Source of the DNA: Pandoraea iniqua
GTDB lineage: Bacteria; Pseudomonadota; Gammaproteobacteria; Burkholderiales; Burkholderiaceae
Direction of reading: 5' to 3'
DNA length: 64,000 bases
Assembly: GCF_902459685.1 (NCBI RefSeq)
Contig: NZ_CABPSF010000010.1
Coordinates: 169,570 to 233,569, forward strand
The translations under genes and the position numbers were made by a program. The notes under the pieces are model-generated. The model saw only the letters and a list, made by a program, of their open reading frames with translations. It was not told the DNA's origin and did no database searches. Position 1 is the stretch's first letter; every line of letters begins with the position of its first letter. This document shows, piece by piece, positions 17,679 through 26,190 of the stretch.

Positions 17679-18134
17679 ATGCACGAACCCCGTCCGCCAT
17701 CGTCACCGCCACCGCCACCGGCATCGCGTCTGCAACGTTGGCGTGCGTCGCGGCATGCGCGCACGTTGTTCGTGCCGCTATGGCGATTTGGCGTGACGGG
17801 GGTGATCTCGACGGCGGTGCATGTGATCGTGGCGATCACACTTATCGATGGGTTCGGCGTGGGGCCGGTGCTGGCGAATGCGACGGCGTTTTGCGTGGCG
17901 ACACCGTGTTCCTATCTGCTCAATACGCTCTGGAGTTTTTCCGCGCGGCTACACCGCACGAGTCTGCTGCGCTTCGTGGGGGTGTCGCTGTTCGGGCTGT
18001 GGCTCACGACGATGATTGCCGGAGGCGTCGAGCGCTTGGGCGGCAATCACTGGCTGGGCATCATCGCTGTCGTGCTGATCGTGCCGCCCGCGACGTTTTT
18101 GTTGCATCGGCTCTGGACGTATCGCGACGCGTGA
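17679..18134 (+). CDS. GtrA-family membrane protein (putative polyprenyl-phosphate sugar flippase)
   Basis: A 151-residue protein with four hydrophobic segments (about residues 40-60, 65-85, 102-120, 125-142) and the family hallmarks FGVTGVISTAVHVIVA and NTLWSFSAR, ending in FLLHRLWTYRD. GtrA proteins help flip lipid-linked glucose or another sugar across the inner membrane for O-antigen or teichoic-type decoration. A proline-rich N-terminus precedes the first helix. The start is uncertain because no good ribosome binding site is seen. It faces the GtrB-like glycosyltransferase and overlaps its end by 74 bp. Confidence 0.8.
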   Translation: MHEPRPPSSPPPPPASRLQRWRASRHARTLFVPLWRFGVTGVISTAVHVIVAITLIDGFGVGPVLANATAFCVATPCSYLLNTLWSFSARLHRTSLLRFVGVSLFGLWLTTMIAGGVERLGGNHWLGIIAVVLIVPPATFLLHRLWTYRDA

Positions 18135-19179
18135 GCGCGAGACTTTCGTGCAGATGGCGCGGTGTGCGGCCGCCCACGCGAGCCGGCAGATGGCTGACTT
18201 TGCCGCTCGCCTGATAGCGCCGGCGCACGAGATAGAGCGGGCGTCCCTTCGATTCGTAATAGATCCGTCCGACGTATTCGCCGATCACGCCAATTCCCAC
18301 TAGCTGGATACCACCGAGGAACAGGATGCCGACCAGCAGCGACGCATAGCCGGGCACATCGATGCCGTGGATGAGCGTGCGCAGCGCGATAAAGCAGCCA
18401 TAGGCGAATGAGACGAACGCCAGCGATACGCCGATGTAAGTCCAGCAGCGCAGCGGCACGGTGCTGAAGCTGGTGATGCCTTCCAACGCAAAATTCCACA
18501 GCCGCCAGCCGGAGAATTTCGACTCACCGGCGCTGCGCGGTTCGCGCACGTACTCCACGATTTCCGTATGAAAGCCGACCCACGCGAAGAGACCTTTCAT
18601 GAAGCGGCGGCGCTCGGGCAACTGCTTGAGCGCTGTGACCACACGCCGGTCGATCAATCGGAAGTCACCGACGTTCTCGGGCAGTTTCACTTCGGAGAGC
18701 CGGTTGTGCACGCGGTAGTACAACCCGGCGGCAACGCGTTTGGCGAAGCTGTCACTCGCGCGGTTGGTGCGCTTGGCGAGCACCACTTCGGCGCCGTTGC
18801 GCCAGCGCTCGATCATCACGGGGATGAGGGCGGGCGGGTCTTGCAGGTCGGCGTCGATAGGGATCACGGCGTCGCCGATGGCTTCGTCGATACCGGCGCT
18901 AAGTGCGGCTTCCTTGCCGAAGTTGCGCGTGAAGTCCACCACGCGAATGCGGGCGTCGCGACGGCGTAACGCGAGCAACGCGTTGAGTGTGTCGTCGGTG
19001 CTGCCGTCGTTCACGCAGACGATTTCGAAGCGAACGCCGGCCACGCTGTCGAGAATGGGGACGACGGCCCGGAAGAACGCGTCGAGCGCCGGGGCTTCGT
19101 TGTGGCAGGGCACCACGAGCGAGACGAGCGGTGCGCGAGTGGTGTCGGGTGTGTGGCGGGTGTCGGCAGCGCGTGGCAT
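18061..19179 (-). CDS. GtrB/DPM1-like family 2 glycosyltransferase
   Basis: Transfers a sugar from a nucleotide donor to polyprenyl phosphate on the inner face of the membrane. The 372 residues contain SLVVPCHNEAPALDAFF (about 15-31), VNDGSTDDT, the catalytic DADLQDPP (about 104-111) and a C-terminal pair of transmembrane helices (about 235-300), the usual GtrB layout. GAGGTGA lies just upstream of the ATG at 19179. The stop of the GT87 gene lies only 4 bp away. The basic C-terminal tail overlaps the converging GtrA gene by 74 bp. Confidence 0.88.
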   Translation of the reverse strand: MPRAADTRHTPDTTRAPLVSLVVPCHNEAPALDAFFRAVVPILDSVAGVRFEIVCVNDGSTDDTLNALLALRRRDARIRVVDFTRNFGKEAALSAGIDEAIGDAVIPIDADLQDPPALIPVMIERWRNGAEVVLAKRTNRASDSFAKRVAAGLYYRVHNRLSEVKLPENVGDFRLIDRRVVTALKQLPERRRFMKGLFAWVGFHTEIVEYVREPRSAGESKFSGWRLWNFALEGITSFSTVPLRCWTYIGVSLAFVSFAYGCFIALRTLIHGIDVPGYASLLVGILFLGGIQLVGIGVIGEYVGRIYYESKGRPLYLVRRRYQASGKVSHLPARVGGRTPRHLHESLALTRRDTSRADATKTSRAARSARQR

Positions 19180-19183
19180 CGGG

Positions 19184-20485
19184 TCACCTCGTGAACACAT
19201 GGGCCATGCCGGGGGCATGGCGGTCGGCGGCATCGATTCGCCGATCGAACGCATCGGGCAGATCGGGAACGTGCGCGAGCTTGCGACGACGGCGCCAGAG
19301 CATGCCGAGTGTCGCCAGCGTGATGAACGGCATGAACTGGAAGTGAATGAAGAGCACGCCGAACAGGCCGAGCAGCGGTGTGATCCACAGCAGCACGAGC
19401 CATTCGCGCTCGCCGCGCAGCCAGCCACGCGCCATACCATCGCGCACGTACCAGGCGATGACGAGCGCGAGCAGCGCGAGGTCGTAATCGTAGAGGTATG
19501 GGCTCACGAGCGTGGTTGCGCAAATGAGCATGGCGGCACGCAACGCGAAGGCCGTGGGGCGTCGCCAGAAGTCGATCATGGCGGCCACGGCACCCAGCGC
19601 AATCACGGCGTGAATCGCGAGTGCGACGACGACCGGCAGGCCGAGCATGCGTCCGGTGATGAAGAACGTGGGAATGCGTGCAACCTGCGCCGTGCCGTTG
19701 GCGACGCCTTGGCGTGCGTACTCGTTGGCATGAAGGAAGGCCGCGTAGACGTCGATGCCGAAGACCGCTGCGGCCAGCAATGTGGTGACGGCGACCGTGG
19801 CGATACAGGCGGCAAGGGCACGCCATTGGCGGGCGCAAAGGAATGCCAGCGGAAAGAGCAGTGCGATGTGCGGTTTGATGAAGAGCAGGCCCGCGAAGAT
19901 GCCGGCCCACACGGGGCGTTTGCGCAGGAACACCAGTGAGAAGCCGGCGATGGCTGTGGTGTAGAGGCCGATCTGTCCGGCGACCACGACGAGCAACACC
20001 CCGGGGAAGCCGATGATGGGCAAGCGTGCGTCCTGCCACGGCGCGGTACGCCGCAGCGCCGTGTAGAAAAAGCCGAAGCCGACGCAGGCATAGGCCGCGT
20101 AAGCGAAAGTGAAAGGCAGCAGCGCGACGGGGGCGAGAAACACCATCATCACGGGCGGATAGAGCCACGGCATGTAGCCGCCCATCTTGGCTGTCCACGG
20201 TTCTTCTGCGAGTTGTACGCCGTTCATGATCTCGATGTTGTAGGCATCGAGCGGATGCCCTTGCAGCACGAGATGCGACGCGCCCCAGAACGGCAGGAAG
20301 TCGAGACCGAAGGGGCCGACCTTGGGATTCTGTTGAATGAAGTGCTGATAGCACCAGATGCCGATCACGCCGAGCACGCAAAGCAGGCCGGCGGCGGCAT
20401 ACAGGCGAATGCGATCGCGATCGTCGCTCCAGTGCCGGCGCGAGGGCGCTGCTACGTCAACCACTGCGGACGGCTTCGATGTCAT
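19184..20485 (-). CDS. GT87-family (DUF2029) polytopic glycosyltransferase
   Basis: An integral membrane protein of 433 residues with about ten hydrophobic segments. Family signs are the acidic loop DFLPFWGASHLVLQGHPLDAYN (shown here in part, about residues 61-82), PWLYPPVMMV and KPHIALLFPLAF. GT87 enzymes are GT-C fold transferases that use polyprenyl-phosphate sugars on the outer face of the membrane, such as the mycobacterial PimE mannosyltransferase. With the GtrB-like gene 4 bp downstream it would take the lipid-linked sugar and pass it to a surface acceptor. The acceptor is not known. Confidence 0.8.
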   Translation of the reverse strand: MTSKPSAVVDVAAPSRRHWSDDRDRIRLYAAAGLLCVLGVIGIWCYQHFIQQNPKVGPFGLDFLPFWGASHLVLQGHPLDAYNIEIMNGVQLAEEPWTAKMGGYMPWLYPPVMMVFLAPVALLPFTFAYAAYACVGFGFFYTALRRTAPWQDARLPIIGFPGVLLVVVAGQIGLYTTAIAGFSLVFLRKRPVWAGIFAGLLFIKPHIALLFPLAFLCARQWRALAACIATVAVTTLLAAAVFGIDVYAAFLHANEYARQGVANGTAQVARIPTFFITGRMLGLPVVVALAIHAVIALGAVAAMIDFWRRPTAFALRAAMLICATTLVSPYLYDYDLALLALVIAWYVRDGMARGWLRGEREWLVLLWITPLLGLFGVLFIHFQFMPFITLATLGMLWRRRRKLAHVPDLPDAFDRRIDAADRHAPGMAHVFTR

Positions 20486-20843
20486 GCCAACACCCCCCTG
20501 GCTGCATGAAGACTGCGATGCTCGATTGCGCTGCTGTTTTGGTGTTGCGAGATTGCGGTGAGTCGGCCGACGAGGCGATGCGTATTGACGCGGATCGACA
20601 CGAATCGACGCGACATGATCGACGCGTCTTATTCGCAGTCTCGCTCCCGCTTTTTTACTTTGTTGTTGTCACGATTGTCACTGCGCGGGCACGCCAAGCT
20701 CAAGCAGGGCATTCCCGAGATGGCAGGGCCACGCTTTGATATTAGACGAGACGGTCTCCGAAAGGATCACGTCTATCGGGTGACTGTGGCAAACCGGCGT
20801 TTGAAATGTTGATTCGGATGGCAACGCAAAACGTCACGGCGCG
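20486..20843. other. Intergenic region, GT87 to DASS transporter
   Basis: 358 bp between two minus-strand genes. It should hold the promoter of the glycosyltransferase pair. A mildly AT-rich patch (about 20640-20680) is the only visible compositional feature; I see no gene, repeat or clear terminator. Confidence 0.4.
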
Positions 20844-22289
20844 TCACATCAGGCCGATGACGTGCCACCAAAGCGCATTGGCCGGTAGCACCGTGACGAG
20901 CGACAGCAGGGCGGTGGCGACGCAAAACCGGGTCGCGTCGCGCAGCCCGATACCGGCGAGGGCCATGGCCAGAATCAGCGGCGGGGCCTGATACGGCAGC
21001 ACGATCGTCGAGATACCGACGGCCTGCGTGAGCAACACGGCTTTCATGCTGAGCGGCGCGCCCTGTGAGAGGGCGGGGACCAAGGGAGTGAATAACGCAG
21101 GCGCGGCGTTCGAGGTGACGGCAAACATCAGCACGACAGAGAGTAGGACCAGCACGAGATAGGCGGGCGTTGCCGACATTTGCGCGAGGTCGAGGCGCGA
21201 AAGTGCGGGGCGCAACGCGTCGGCCAGACCTGCGTGATCGACGGCCGCTGTCAGTCCGATGATCGCGGCTACAAACCACAGCGGCGCGAGCTTCACCTGC
21301 TTGAGAAACGCTTCCGGATTCACAAGGCGCAGCGGGCCGAGGCACAACAGCGCTACGCCAAGCCCGACCCAACCGGCCGAGACGTGGTGCCAAGGTTCGG
21401 TGAACCAGAGCCCCAACATCAGCGTCAGCGCGCCGAGCAGGCGGCGTTCGGCGGGGCCCACGGATGCGGTTGCGGGCGAGGGGGATGACGACGCGAGGTC
21501 TGCTGCGACGAGATGATCCGGAAACATCCACATCGCAACGACGACCAACAGCGCGCCGCGCACGACGGCCAGCGCGGGGATGAGTGCGCTGGCGTATTCG
21601 GCATAACCGAGGCGGATGCCCAGCACCGTTTCCGCGCTGCCGGCCATCACCAGATTCGGCAGATTGGCGGGCAGGATGGCGGTCGACAACTCGCAACTGG
21701 CGAGTGCGGTGGCGAGCAGCAGCCCGGTGCGTCCGGGGCGGCCGGTGACGAAGCCGACGCGGTCGCAAAAGCTGAGCACGATCGGGACCAAAATCGCGAT
21801 GCGTCCCAGCGTAGAAGGCATGACCAGCGACAGCACGAAGGCGATGGCGACGAACCCGGTGAGGGCGAGCCCGTAAGCGTGTCCGCAGTGGGCGGCGAGG
21901 CGGCGCGCCACGCGTTCGCCGAGTCCGGTGACGGCGAGCGCCATGCCGATGACGGCGCCGCTGAACACCAGCCAGAAGGCATCGGACGTGAAGCCCGAGA
22001 AGACCACGCCTGCCCCGAGCGATGTGCCCGCAACCAGCAGGAACATCAACAGCAACGACACGAGGAAGTCGGGCAGCCAGCCGGTGGCCCAGTAGCCGAG
22101 GCAAAGCGTCACGATGACGGCCACCGCGAGCGTGTCGCCACGCAACCCTGCCGAGTACAGCGCGAAGCCAACGAGGGCACTGAGTCCCACCAGCAAGCCA
22201 TGCCGCCAACGTCGCCCGGGCGCGAAGGCGTCGCCGGGGATGGGGGCGACCGTGCTGCCAGCGAGGGGTGTCGGGCTGGTTTGTGACAT
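20844..22289 (-). CDS. SLC13/DASS-family anion permease
   Basis: Inner-membrane transporter of 481 residues with about 12-14 hydrophobic segments. The central PSTLGRIAILVPIVLSFC and ILPANLPNLVMAGSAE stretches and the late VTSNAAPALFTPLVPAL and STIVLPYQAPPLILAM stretches match the paired hairpin and helix-break motifs of divalent-anion:sodium symporters. Substrates in the family are di- and tricarboxylates or sulfate. It is transcribed divergently from a FadR-subfamily GntR regulator, with an AT-rich operator between them, so a carboxylate substrate sensed by that regulator is likely. Confidence 0.85.
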   Translation of the reverse strand: MSQTSPTPLAGSTVAPIPGDAFAPGRRWRHGLLVGLSALVGFALYSAGLRGDTLAVAVIVTLCLGYWATGWLPDFLVSLLLMFLLVAGTSLGAGVVFSGFTSDAFWLVFSGAVIGMALAVTGLGERVARRLAAHCGHAYGLALTGFVAIAFVLSLVMPSTLGRIAILVPIVLSFCDRVGFVTGRPGRTGLLLATALASCELSTAILPANLPNLVMAGSAETVLGIRLGYAEYASALIPALAVVRGALLVVVAMWMFPDHLVAADLASSSPSPATASVGPAERRLLGALTLMLGLWFTEPWHHVSAGWVGLGVALLCLGPLRLVNPEAFLKQVKLAPLWFVAAIIGLTAAVDHAGLADALRPALSRLDLAQMSATPAYLVLVLLSVVLMFAVTSNAAPALFTPLVPALSQGAPLSMKAVLLTQAVGISTIVLPYQAPPLILAMALAGIGLRDATRFCVATALLSLVTVLPANALWWHVIGLM

Positions 22290-22303
22290 GGCGACTCCAG
22301 ATA

Positions 22304-22334
22304 ATATATAATTTTTCTTGATTATATATAATTT
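22304..22334. promoter_or_regulatory. GntR operator candidate between the DASS permease and its regulator
   Basis: TATATAAT (22305-22312) and ATTATATA (22321-22328) form a perfect inverted repeat with an 8-nt centre. In addition, the 11-mer ATATATAATTT occurs twice (22304 and 22324), exactly 20 bp or two helical turns apart. This is a sharp AT island in GC-rich DNA, 15 bp before the permease ATG and 17 bp before the regulator ATG, so bound regulator would block both genes. Confidence 0.7.
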
Positions 22335-22351
22335 GCCGGGAGAGTCGACGA

Positions 22352-23032
22352 ATGGCGAAAGATGCCGGATCGGAAGCGGGATCGGAGTCGCAAGCGGGCA
22401 CCGCGACGGAGCGGGCTTACGAGGCGTTGCGCGAGCAGATTGGCCGTGGCGAGTTGAAGCCCGGCGAAGCGCTGCGGCAGGACCATCTGGCGGCGGCGCT
22501 GGGCGTGAGCCATGTGCCGGTGCGTGAAGCGCTGACCATGCTGGCGGCTGACGGGTTGGCGCTCAGCCGCGTGAATCGCGGCACGGTGGTGGCGTCGCTC
22601 ACTGAGCGCGACGCGCTGGAGTTGGCCGACTACCGGGCGTTGCTGGAGGGGCGGTTGATGGCGTTGGCGATGCCGAACTTGTCGCGCGCCGATCTGGCGC
22701 GGGCCGAGGCGTCGTTGGATGCGTTGGAAGCGGCGACGGATCTTGCGGATGTGGTGGCGCGCAACGCGGCGTTTCACGCGATGCTGTACGCGAAGGCGGA
22801 GCGTCCTTACTTTCAGCGTGCGGTGGCGACGGCGCGGCTGAACCTCGGCCGGTATTTGTTTCTGGCGTGGCGCACGCAGGGGAATGCGCAGCGCTCGCAC
22901 GACGAGCATCGCGAGTTACTGCGTCTTTGTGCGGCCGGTGACGATGCTGGCGCGGTGGCATTGGTGCAGGCGCATAACCGGGAAACCGGCGAGCGGATTG
23001 CGCAAATCATTCGAGAGGGTTGGGACGCTTGA
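22352..23032 (+). CDS. GntR-family transcription regulator (FCD/FadR subfamily)
   Basis: A 226-residue regulator. The N-terminal winged helix-turn-helix (about 18-85) reads ERAYEALREQIGRGELKPGE then VSHVPVREALTMLAADGL. The C-terminal all-helical FCD domain has ELADYRALLEGRLMALA, the metal-ligand type FHAMLY and SHDEHRELL histidines. FCD regulators usually sense small carboxylic acids. It diverges from the DASS permease over a palindromic AT-rich operator and most likely represses both. The next gene starts within its last codons. Confidence 0.9.
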   Translation: MAKDAGSEAGSESQAGTATERAYEALREQIGRGELKPGEALRQDHLAAALGVSHVPVREALTMLAADGLALSRVNRGTVVASLTERDALELADYRALLEGRLMALAMPNLSRADLARAEASLDALEAATDLADVVARNAAFHAMLYAKAERPYFQRAVATARLNLGRYLFLAWRTQGNAQRSHDEHRELLRLCAAGDDAGAVALVQAHNRETGERIAQIIREGWDA

Positions 23033-23490
23033 GCTACGTCGACACGAACGGCCGCGCCTTTGTCATTGAAGCGGTGAGACCGGCGGACTTGCCTGTGCTC
23101 GCACAGCTGTACCTCGACGTCAGACGGCAGACGATGACGTGGCTGTCGCCCGACCGGTTCCGGTATGAAGACTTCGCGTCGGATGCCGCGGGCGAGACGA
23201 TTCAAGTAGCGAGAGCTGTCAACGACGAGATCCTCGGATTCATCTCCGTCTGGCCAGCGGATAACTTCATTCACATGCTCTACGTGCGTGAGACCTCGCA
23301 AGGCGCAGGTGTCGGGGCAGCGTTGTTGAAAGCGCTCCCGGATTGGCCATCACGCGGATATCGACTCAAATGTCTGGTGAAGAACTCGCGAGCGACGTCG
23401 TTCTATCTGCGCCACGGGTTTGTTGTGGTTGGTGCGGGGGCGTCGGAGGAGGGGGATTACGAGGATTTGGCGGTCACTCTTGGTGAGTGA
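23020..23490 (+). CDS. GNAT-family N-acetyltransferase
   Basis: A protein of up to 156 residues with the GNAT acetyl-CoA fold: FVIEAVRPADLPVLAQLYLD, FIHMLYVRETSQGAGVGAALLKAL (beta4 and the Q/RxxGxG/A pyrophosphate loop, about 85-107) and NSRATSFYLRHGFVVVG. The substrate is unknown. It has no ATG: TTG at 23020 or TTG at 23029 are the options, with GAGAGGG just upstream favouring 23029. It overlaps the end of the GntR gene, suggesting coupling. Its last 17 bp overlap the converging HicB remnant. Confidence 0.8.
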   Translation: MGRLSYVDTNGRAFVIEAVRPADLPVLAQLYLDVRRQTMTWLSPDRFRYEDFASDAAGETIQVARAVNDEILGFISVWPADNFIHMLYVRETSQGAGVGAALLKALPDWPSRGYRLKCLVKNSRATSFYLRHGFVVVGAGASEEGDYEDLAVTLGE

Positions 23491-23668
23491 AACTTTCTTC
23501 GAGAAAGATCTTCAGAGACAACTGGCCTTCGCGATGCAGTCCGCCGACATCACCGGCGTAGAAATCTGCGCCCCCGTTCAAGCCGACAAACTCGCCTCTG
23601 AACATTTCAATCTCAGGGTCATAGCAGATGACGGCCTTGTGCCCATTGATGATCATGACGTTATTCAT
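23474..23668 (-). CDS. Shortened orphan HicB-type antitoxin
   Basis: The 64 residues start MNNVMIINGHKAVICYDPEI and continue FRGEFVGLNGGADFYAGDVGGLHREGQLSLKIFL, split here for length. This is the partially degraded RNase-H-like HicB N-domain. Full HicB antitoxins run to about 110 residues with a C-terminal ribbon-helix-helix or HTH DNA-binding region; here the frame ends ESFTHQE right after the N-domain, inside the end of the GNAT gene. CGGAGTG lies 6 nt before the ATG. No HicA toxin is visible upstream or downstream. It is probably a remnant, though it may still be translated. Confidence 0.7.
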   Translation of the reverse strand: MNNVMIINGHKAVICYDPEIEMFRGEFVGLNGGADFYAGDVGGLHREGQLSLKIFLEESFTHQE

Positions 23669-23820
23669 GGTTTCACTCCGCTGCGTCAAACGAACCCCGG
23701 TCGCGCTAGCTGCGAGACGAACGAAAGCATATGGGGATCGCATGTCCGGGACAAGCGGATGGCGGCGCAATTCGATGCTTGGATCGAAGATTCGGAACTA
23801 GCCCACGTCGCCTTGAAAAC

Positions 23821-23849
23821 AAAAAAACCCGCGAGAGCGCGGGTTTTTT
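23821..23849 (-). terminator. Rho-independent terminator after ychF
   Basis: AAAAAAACCCGCG, AGAG, then CGCGGGTTTTTT: a 6-bp GC stem extended by A/T pairs with runs on both strands. It lies 55 bp after the ychF stop codon and 150 bp before the HicB remnant. Confidence 0.9.
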
Positions 23850-23903
23850 GCGGAGATTTCGGAGGCATCTGGTGCCCCCGAATCTATCCAGTCGACTGAG
23901 TCG

Positions 23904-24998
23904 TTACACGTTAAACAAGAAATTCATCACGTCGCCGTCGTGCACGACGTATTCCTTGCCTTCGGCGCGCATCTTGCCGGCTTCTTTCGCGCCTTGCTCG
24001 CCCTTGAACTGGATGTAGTCGTCGAACGCGATCGTCTGCGCGCGGATGAAGCCGCGCTCGAAGTCGGTGTGGATCACGCCAGCCGCCTGCGGTGCCGTGT
24101 CGCCCACGTGGATCGTCCACGCGCGCACTTCCTTCACGCCGGCCGTGAAGTACGTCTGCAAGCCCAGCAGCTTGAAGCCCGCACGAATCACGCGGTCCAG
24201 ACCCGGCTCGTCCATGCCCATGTCGGCCAAAAACTCGGCCTTGTCGGCATCTTCCATATCGCCGATTTCCGCCTCGATCGCCGCGCACACCGCCACGACC
24301 GGTGCATTTTCCGCTTCCGCGTACTTGCGCACCGCGTCCAGATGCGGGTTGTTCTCGAAACCGTCGTCCTTCACGTTCGCCACGTACATCGTAGGCTTAG
24401 CCGTGATCAGGCAGAACGGCTTGATCAACGCCTGTTCGTCTTCTGACAGCTTGAGCGAGCGCACCGGACGTGCCTCGTTGAGCACCGGCGCAATCTTCTC
24501 GAGCACCGCCACCAGCTTGGCCGCTTCCTTGTCGTTGCCCGACTTGGCCGCCTTCGTGTAACGCTGCAACGACTTCTCGACGGTGGCCAGATCGGCCAGC
24601 GCGAGTTCGGTGTTGATCACTTCGATGTCGGAGATCGGGTTGACCTTGCCGGCCACGTGGATGACGTTCTCATCCTCGAAGCAACGCACGACGTGCGTGA
24701 TCGCATCCGTTTCGCGAATGTTGGCGAGGAACTGATTGCCCAGCCCTTCACCCTTGGACGCGCCCGCCACCAGACCGGCGATGTCCACGAATTCGACCGT
24801 CGCCGGCATGATCCGCTCGGGCTTGACGATCTCGGCCAGCTTACCCAGTCGCGGGTCCGGCACCTCGACCACGCCGACGTTCGGCTCGATCGTACAGAAC
24901 GGGTAGTTCTCGGCAGCGATGCCCGCCTTGGTCAGCGCATTGAAAAGGGTCGATTTGCCGACGTTGGGCAAGCCGACGATGCCGCATTTGAGGCTCAT
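23904..24998 (-). CDS. ychF: Redox-regulated ribosome-binding ATPase YchF
   Basis: A conserved Obg-family P-loop protein of 364 residues that prefers ATP, binds ribosomes and modulates the oxidative stress response. It shows the Walker [16 protein letters not shown] (about 9-23), [20 protein letters not shown] (about 71-90), the altered G4 motif in MYVANVKDD (where GTPases have NKxD), a coiled-coil insertion (about 130-170) and the C-terminal TGS domain ending NFLFNV. Length and order are normal. A -10-like TACAAT lies 45 bp upstream. Confidence 0.97.
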   Translation of the reverse strand: MSLKCGIVGLPNVGKSTLFNALTKAGIAAENYPFCTIEPNVGVVEVPDPRLGKLAEIVKPERIMPATVEFVDIAGLVAGASKGEGLGNQFLANIRETDAITHVVRCFEDENVIHVAGKVNPISDIEVINTELALADLATVEKSLQRYTKAAKSGNDKEAAKLVAVLEKIAPVLNEARPVRSLKLSEDEQALIKPFCLITAKPTMYVANVKDDGFENNPHLDAVRKYAEAENAPVVAVCAAIEAEIGDMEDADKAEFLADMGMDEPGLDRVIRAGFKLLGLQTYFTAGVKEVRAWTIHVGDTAPQAAGVIHTDFERGFIRAQTIAFDDYIQFKGEQGAKEAGKMRAEGKEYVVHDGDVMNFLFNV

Positions 24999-25042
24999 GC
25001 TAAATCCTGTGAAATCCGGTATTGCGTCGCGGAAAGTCCGCT

Positions 25043-25048
25043 ATTGTA
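25043..25048 (-). promoter_or_regulatory. Candidate -10 box for ychF
   Basis: TACAAT on the minus strand (five of six to consensus) lies 44 bp before the ychF ATG. The -35 region is weak. Confidence 0.35.
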
Positions 25049-25108
25049 CCCGTTCGTGCCTGAATCACCCGCTCTGCCACCCCCGGGGCCTTCGGGGGGC
25101 GCAGGCGC

Positions 25109-25996
25109 TCAGCTCAGTTGCTTGGCCGAGAACGTGTCGCACTTGCGCACATCACCCGACTGCAATCCCTGACGCAGCCAATACACCCGCTGCGCACTCG
25201 TGCCGTGCGTGAACGACTCCGGCACCACGCGGCCCTGCGATTGCTGCTGCAACCGGTCGTCGCCAATGGCCGCCGCCGCCCTGAGCCCCTGTTCAATGTC
25301 GCCCGGCTCGAACAACTGCTGGTTCGCTTTCGCCGCATTGTTGGCCCAGACCCCCGCAAAGCAGTCCGCCTGCAACTCCAGCCGCACCGACAGCGCATTG
25401 GCCTGCGCCTCGCTCACCCGGCGGCGCGCTGCGTCGAACTGCTCGGAAATGCCCAGCAGGTTCTGCACGTGATGGCCCACCTCGTGCGCAATCACGTAAG
25501 CCTGCGCAAAATCGCCACCGGCGCCGAACTTGCGCTGCAATTCGTCGTAAAACTCGAGATCGATATAGACCTTCTGGTCGCCCGGACAGTAAAACGGCCC
25601 CATGGCCGTTTGCCCCGTCCCGCACGCCGTGGCCGTCGCCCCGGAGAACACCACCAGCTTGGGCGCCACGTACTGACGATTCAGCTGCGCCGGGAAAACG
25701 CTCGCCCACGTGTGCTCGATGTTGCCGAGCACCTTGCGCGTGAAGACAATCTTGGGATCGTTGGCGGGGGCGGCGGGTGTGCCATTGCCCGGTGCCCGCT
25801 GGGGTTGCGACTGCGTCTGCCCCTGAATCATCTGCGAGCCTTCGATGATCACGCGAGGGTCGATGCCGAAGAAGTACGAGGCCGCCAGCGCCACCACGAT
25901 CGTGCCGATCCCGATGGTCGCGCGTCCCCCGAAGCCGCCGCCACTGCCCCGGCGGTCTTCTACGTTCTGACTTTCCTGTTCGTCGTCGAGACGCAT
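25109..25996 (-). CDS. YpfJ/KPN_02809-family zinc metallopeptidase, membrane-anchored
   Basis: A 295-residue protein starting MRLDDEQESQNVEDRRG, which is the family N-terminus. One transmembrane segment (about 27-45) is followed by a Gln/Pro-rich linker and the neutral zinc metallopeptidase domain with the HEVGHHVQNLLG motif (zinc-binding histidines and catalytic Glu) and a later Glu in the ELQADCFAGVWANN stretch. GGGGAGA lies 7 nt before this ATG; a longer reading adds six residues. The peptidase probably faces the periplasm. Substrates are unknown. Confidence 0.9.
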   Translation of the reverse strand: MRLDDEQESQNVEDRRGSGGGFGGRATIGIGTIVVALAASYFFGIDPRVIIEGSQMIQGQTQSQPQRAPGNGTPAAPANDPKIVFTRKVLGNIEHTWASVFPAQLNRQYVAPKLVVFSGATATACGTGQTAMGPFYCPGDQKVYIDLEFYDELQRKFGAGGDFAQAYVIAHEVGHHVQNLLGISEQFDAARRRVSEAQANALSVRLELQADCFAGVWANNAAKANQQLFEPGDIEQGLRAAAAIGDDRLQQQSQGRVVPESFTHGTSAQRVYWLRQGLQSGDVRKCDTFSAKQLS

Positions 25997-26190
25997 TTTG
26001 AATCTCCCCTGCATGGATGCCCGTTACCTGCGCGGAAGTATAGCGCCGGGCGTCGACGGCGCGACGCTCGGTCGCAGCCGGGCCCCGCGCGGCCGGGCGT
26101 CACCCCGGCGGCAAGCGTGCGACAATACGCCATCTCGTTTTCTGAACCAGTCGGCTCGCGCAGTCATGGCGCGGGCGCTGCATTCGCCGC

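Noticed and set aside
20773..22401. 542-codon Arg/His-rich minus-strand frame overlapping the DASS permease
   Set aside because: Out of frame with the permease, which has clear membrane motifs; the overlapping frame is only a GC-rich shadow.
23686..23868. Possible HicA toxin upstream of the HicB remnant
   Set aside because: The 60-codon frame has none of the HicA double-stranded RNA-binding fold or its conserved His.
25080..25108. GC-rich hairpin after the zinc metallopeptidase as a terminator
   Set aside because: CCCCC/GGGGG pairing is possible but no T run follows on the minus strand.
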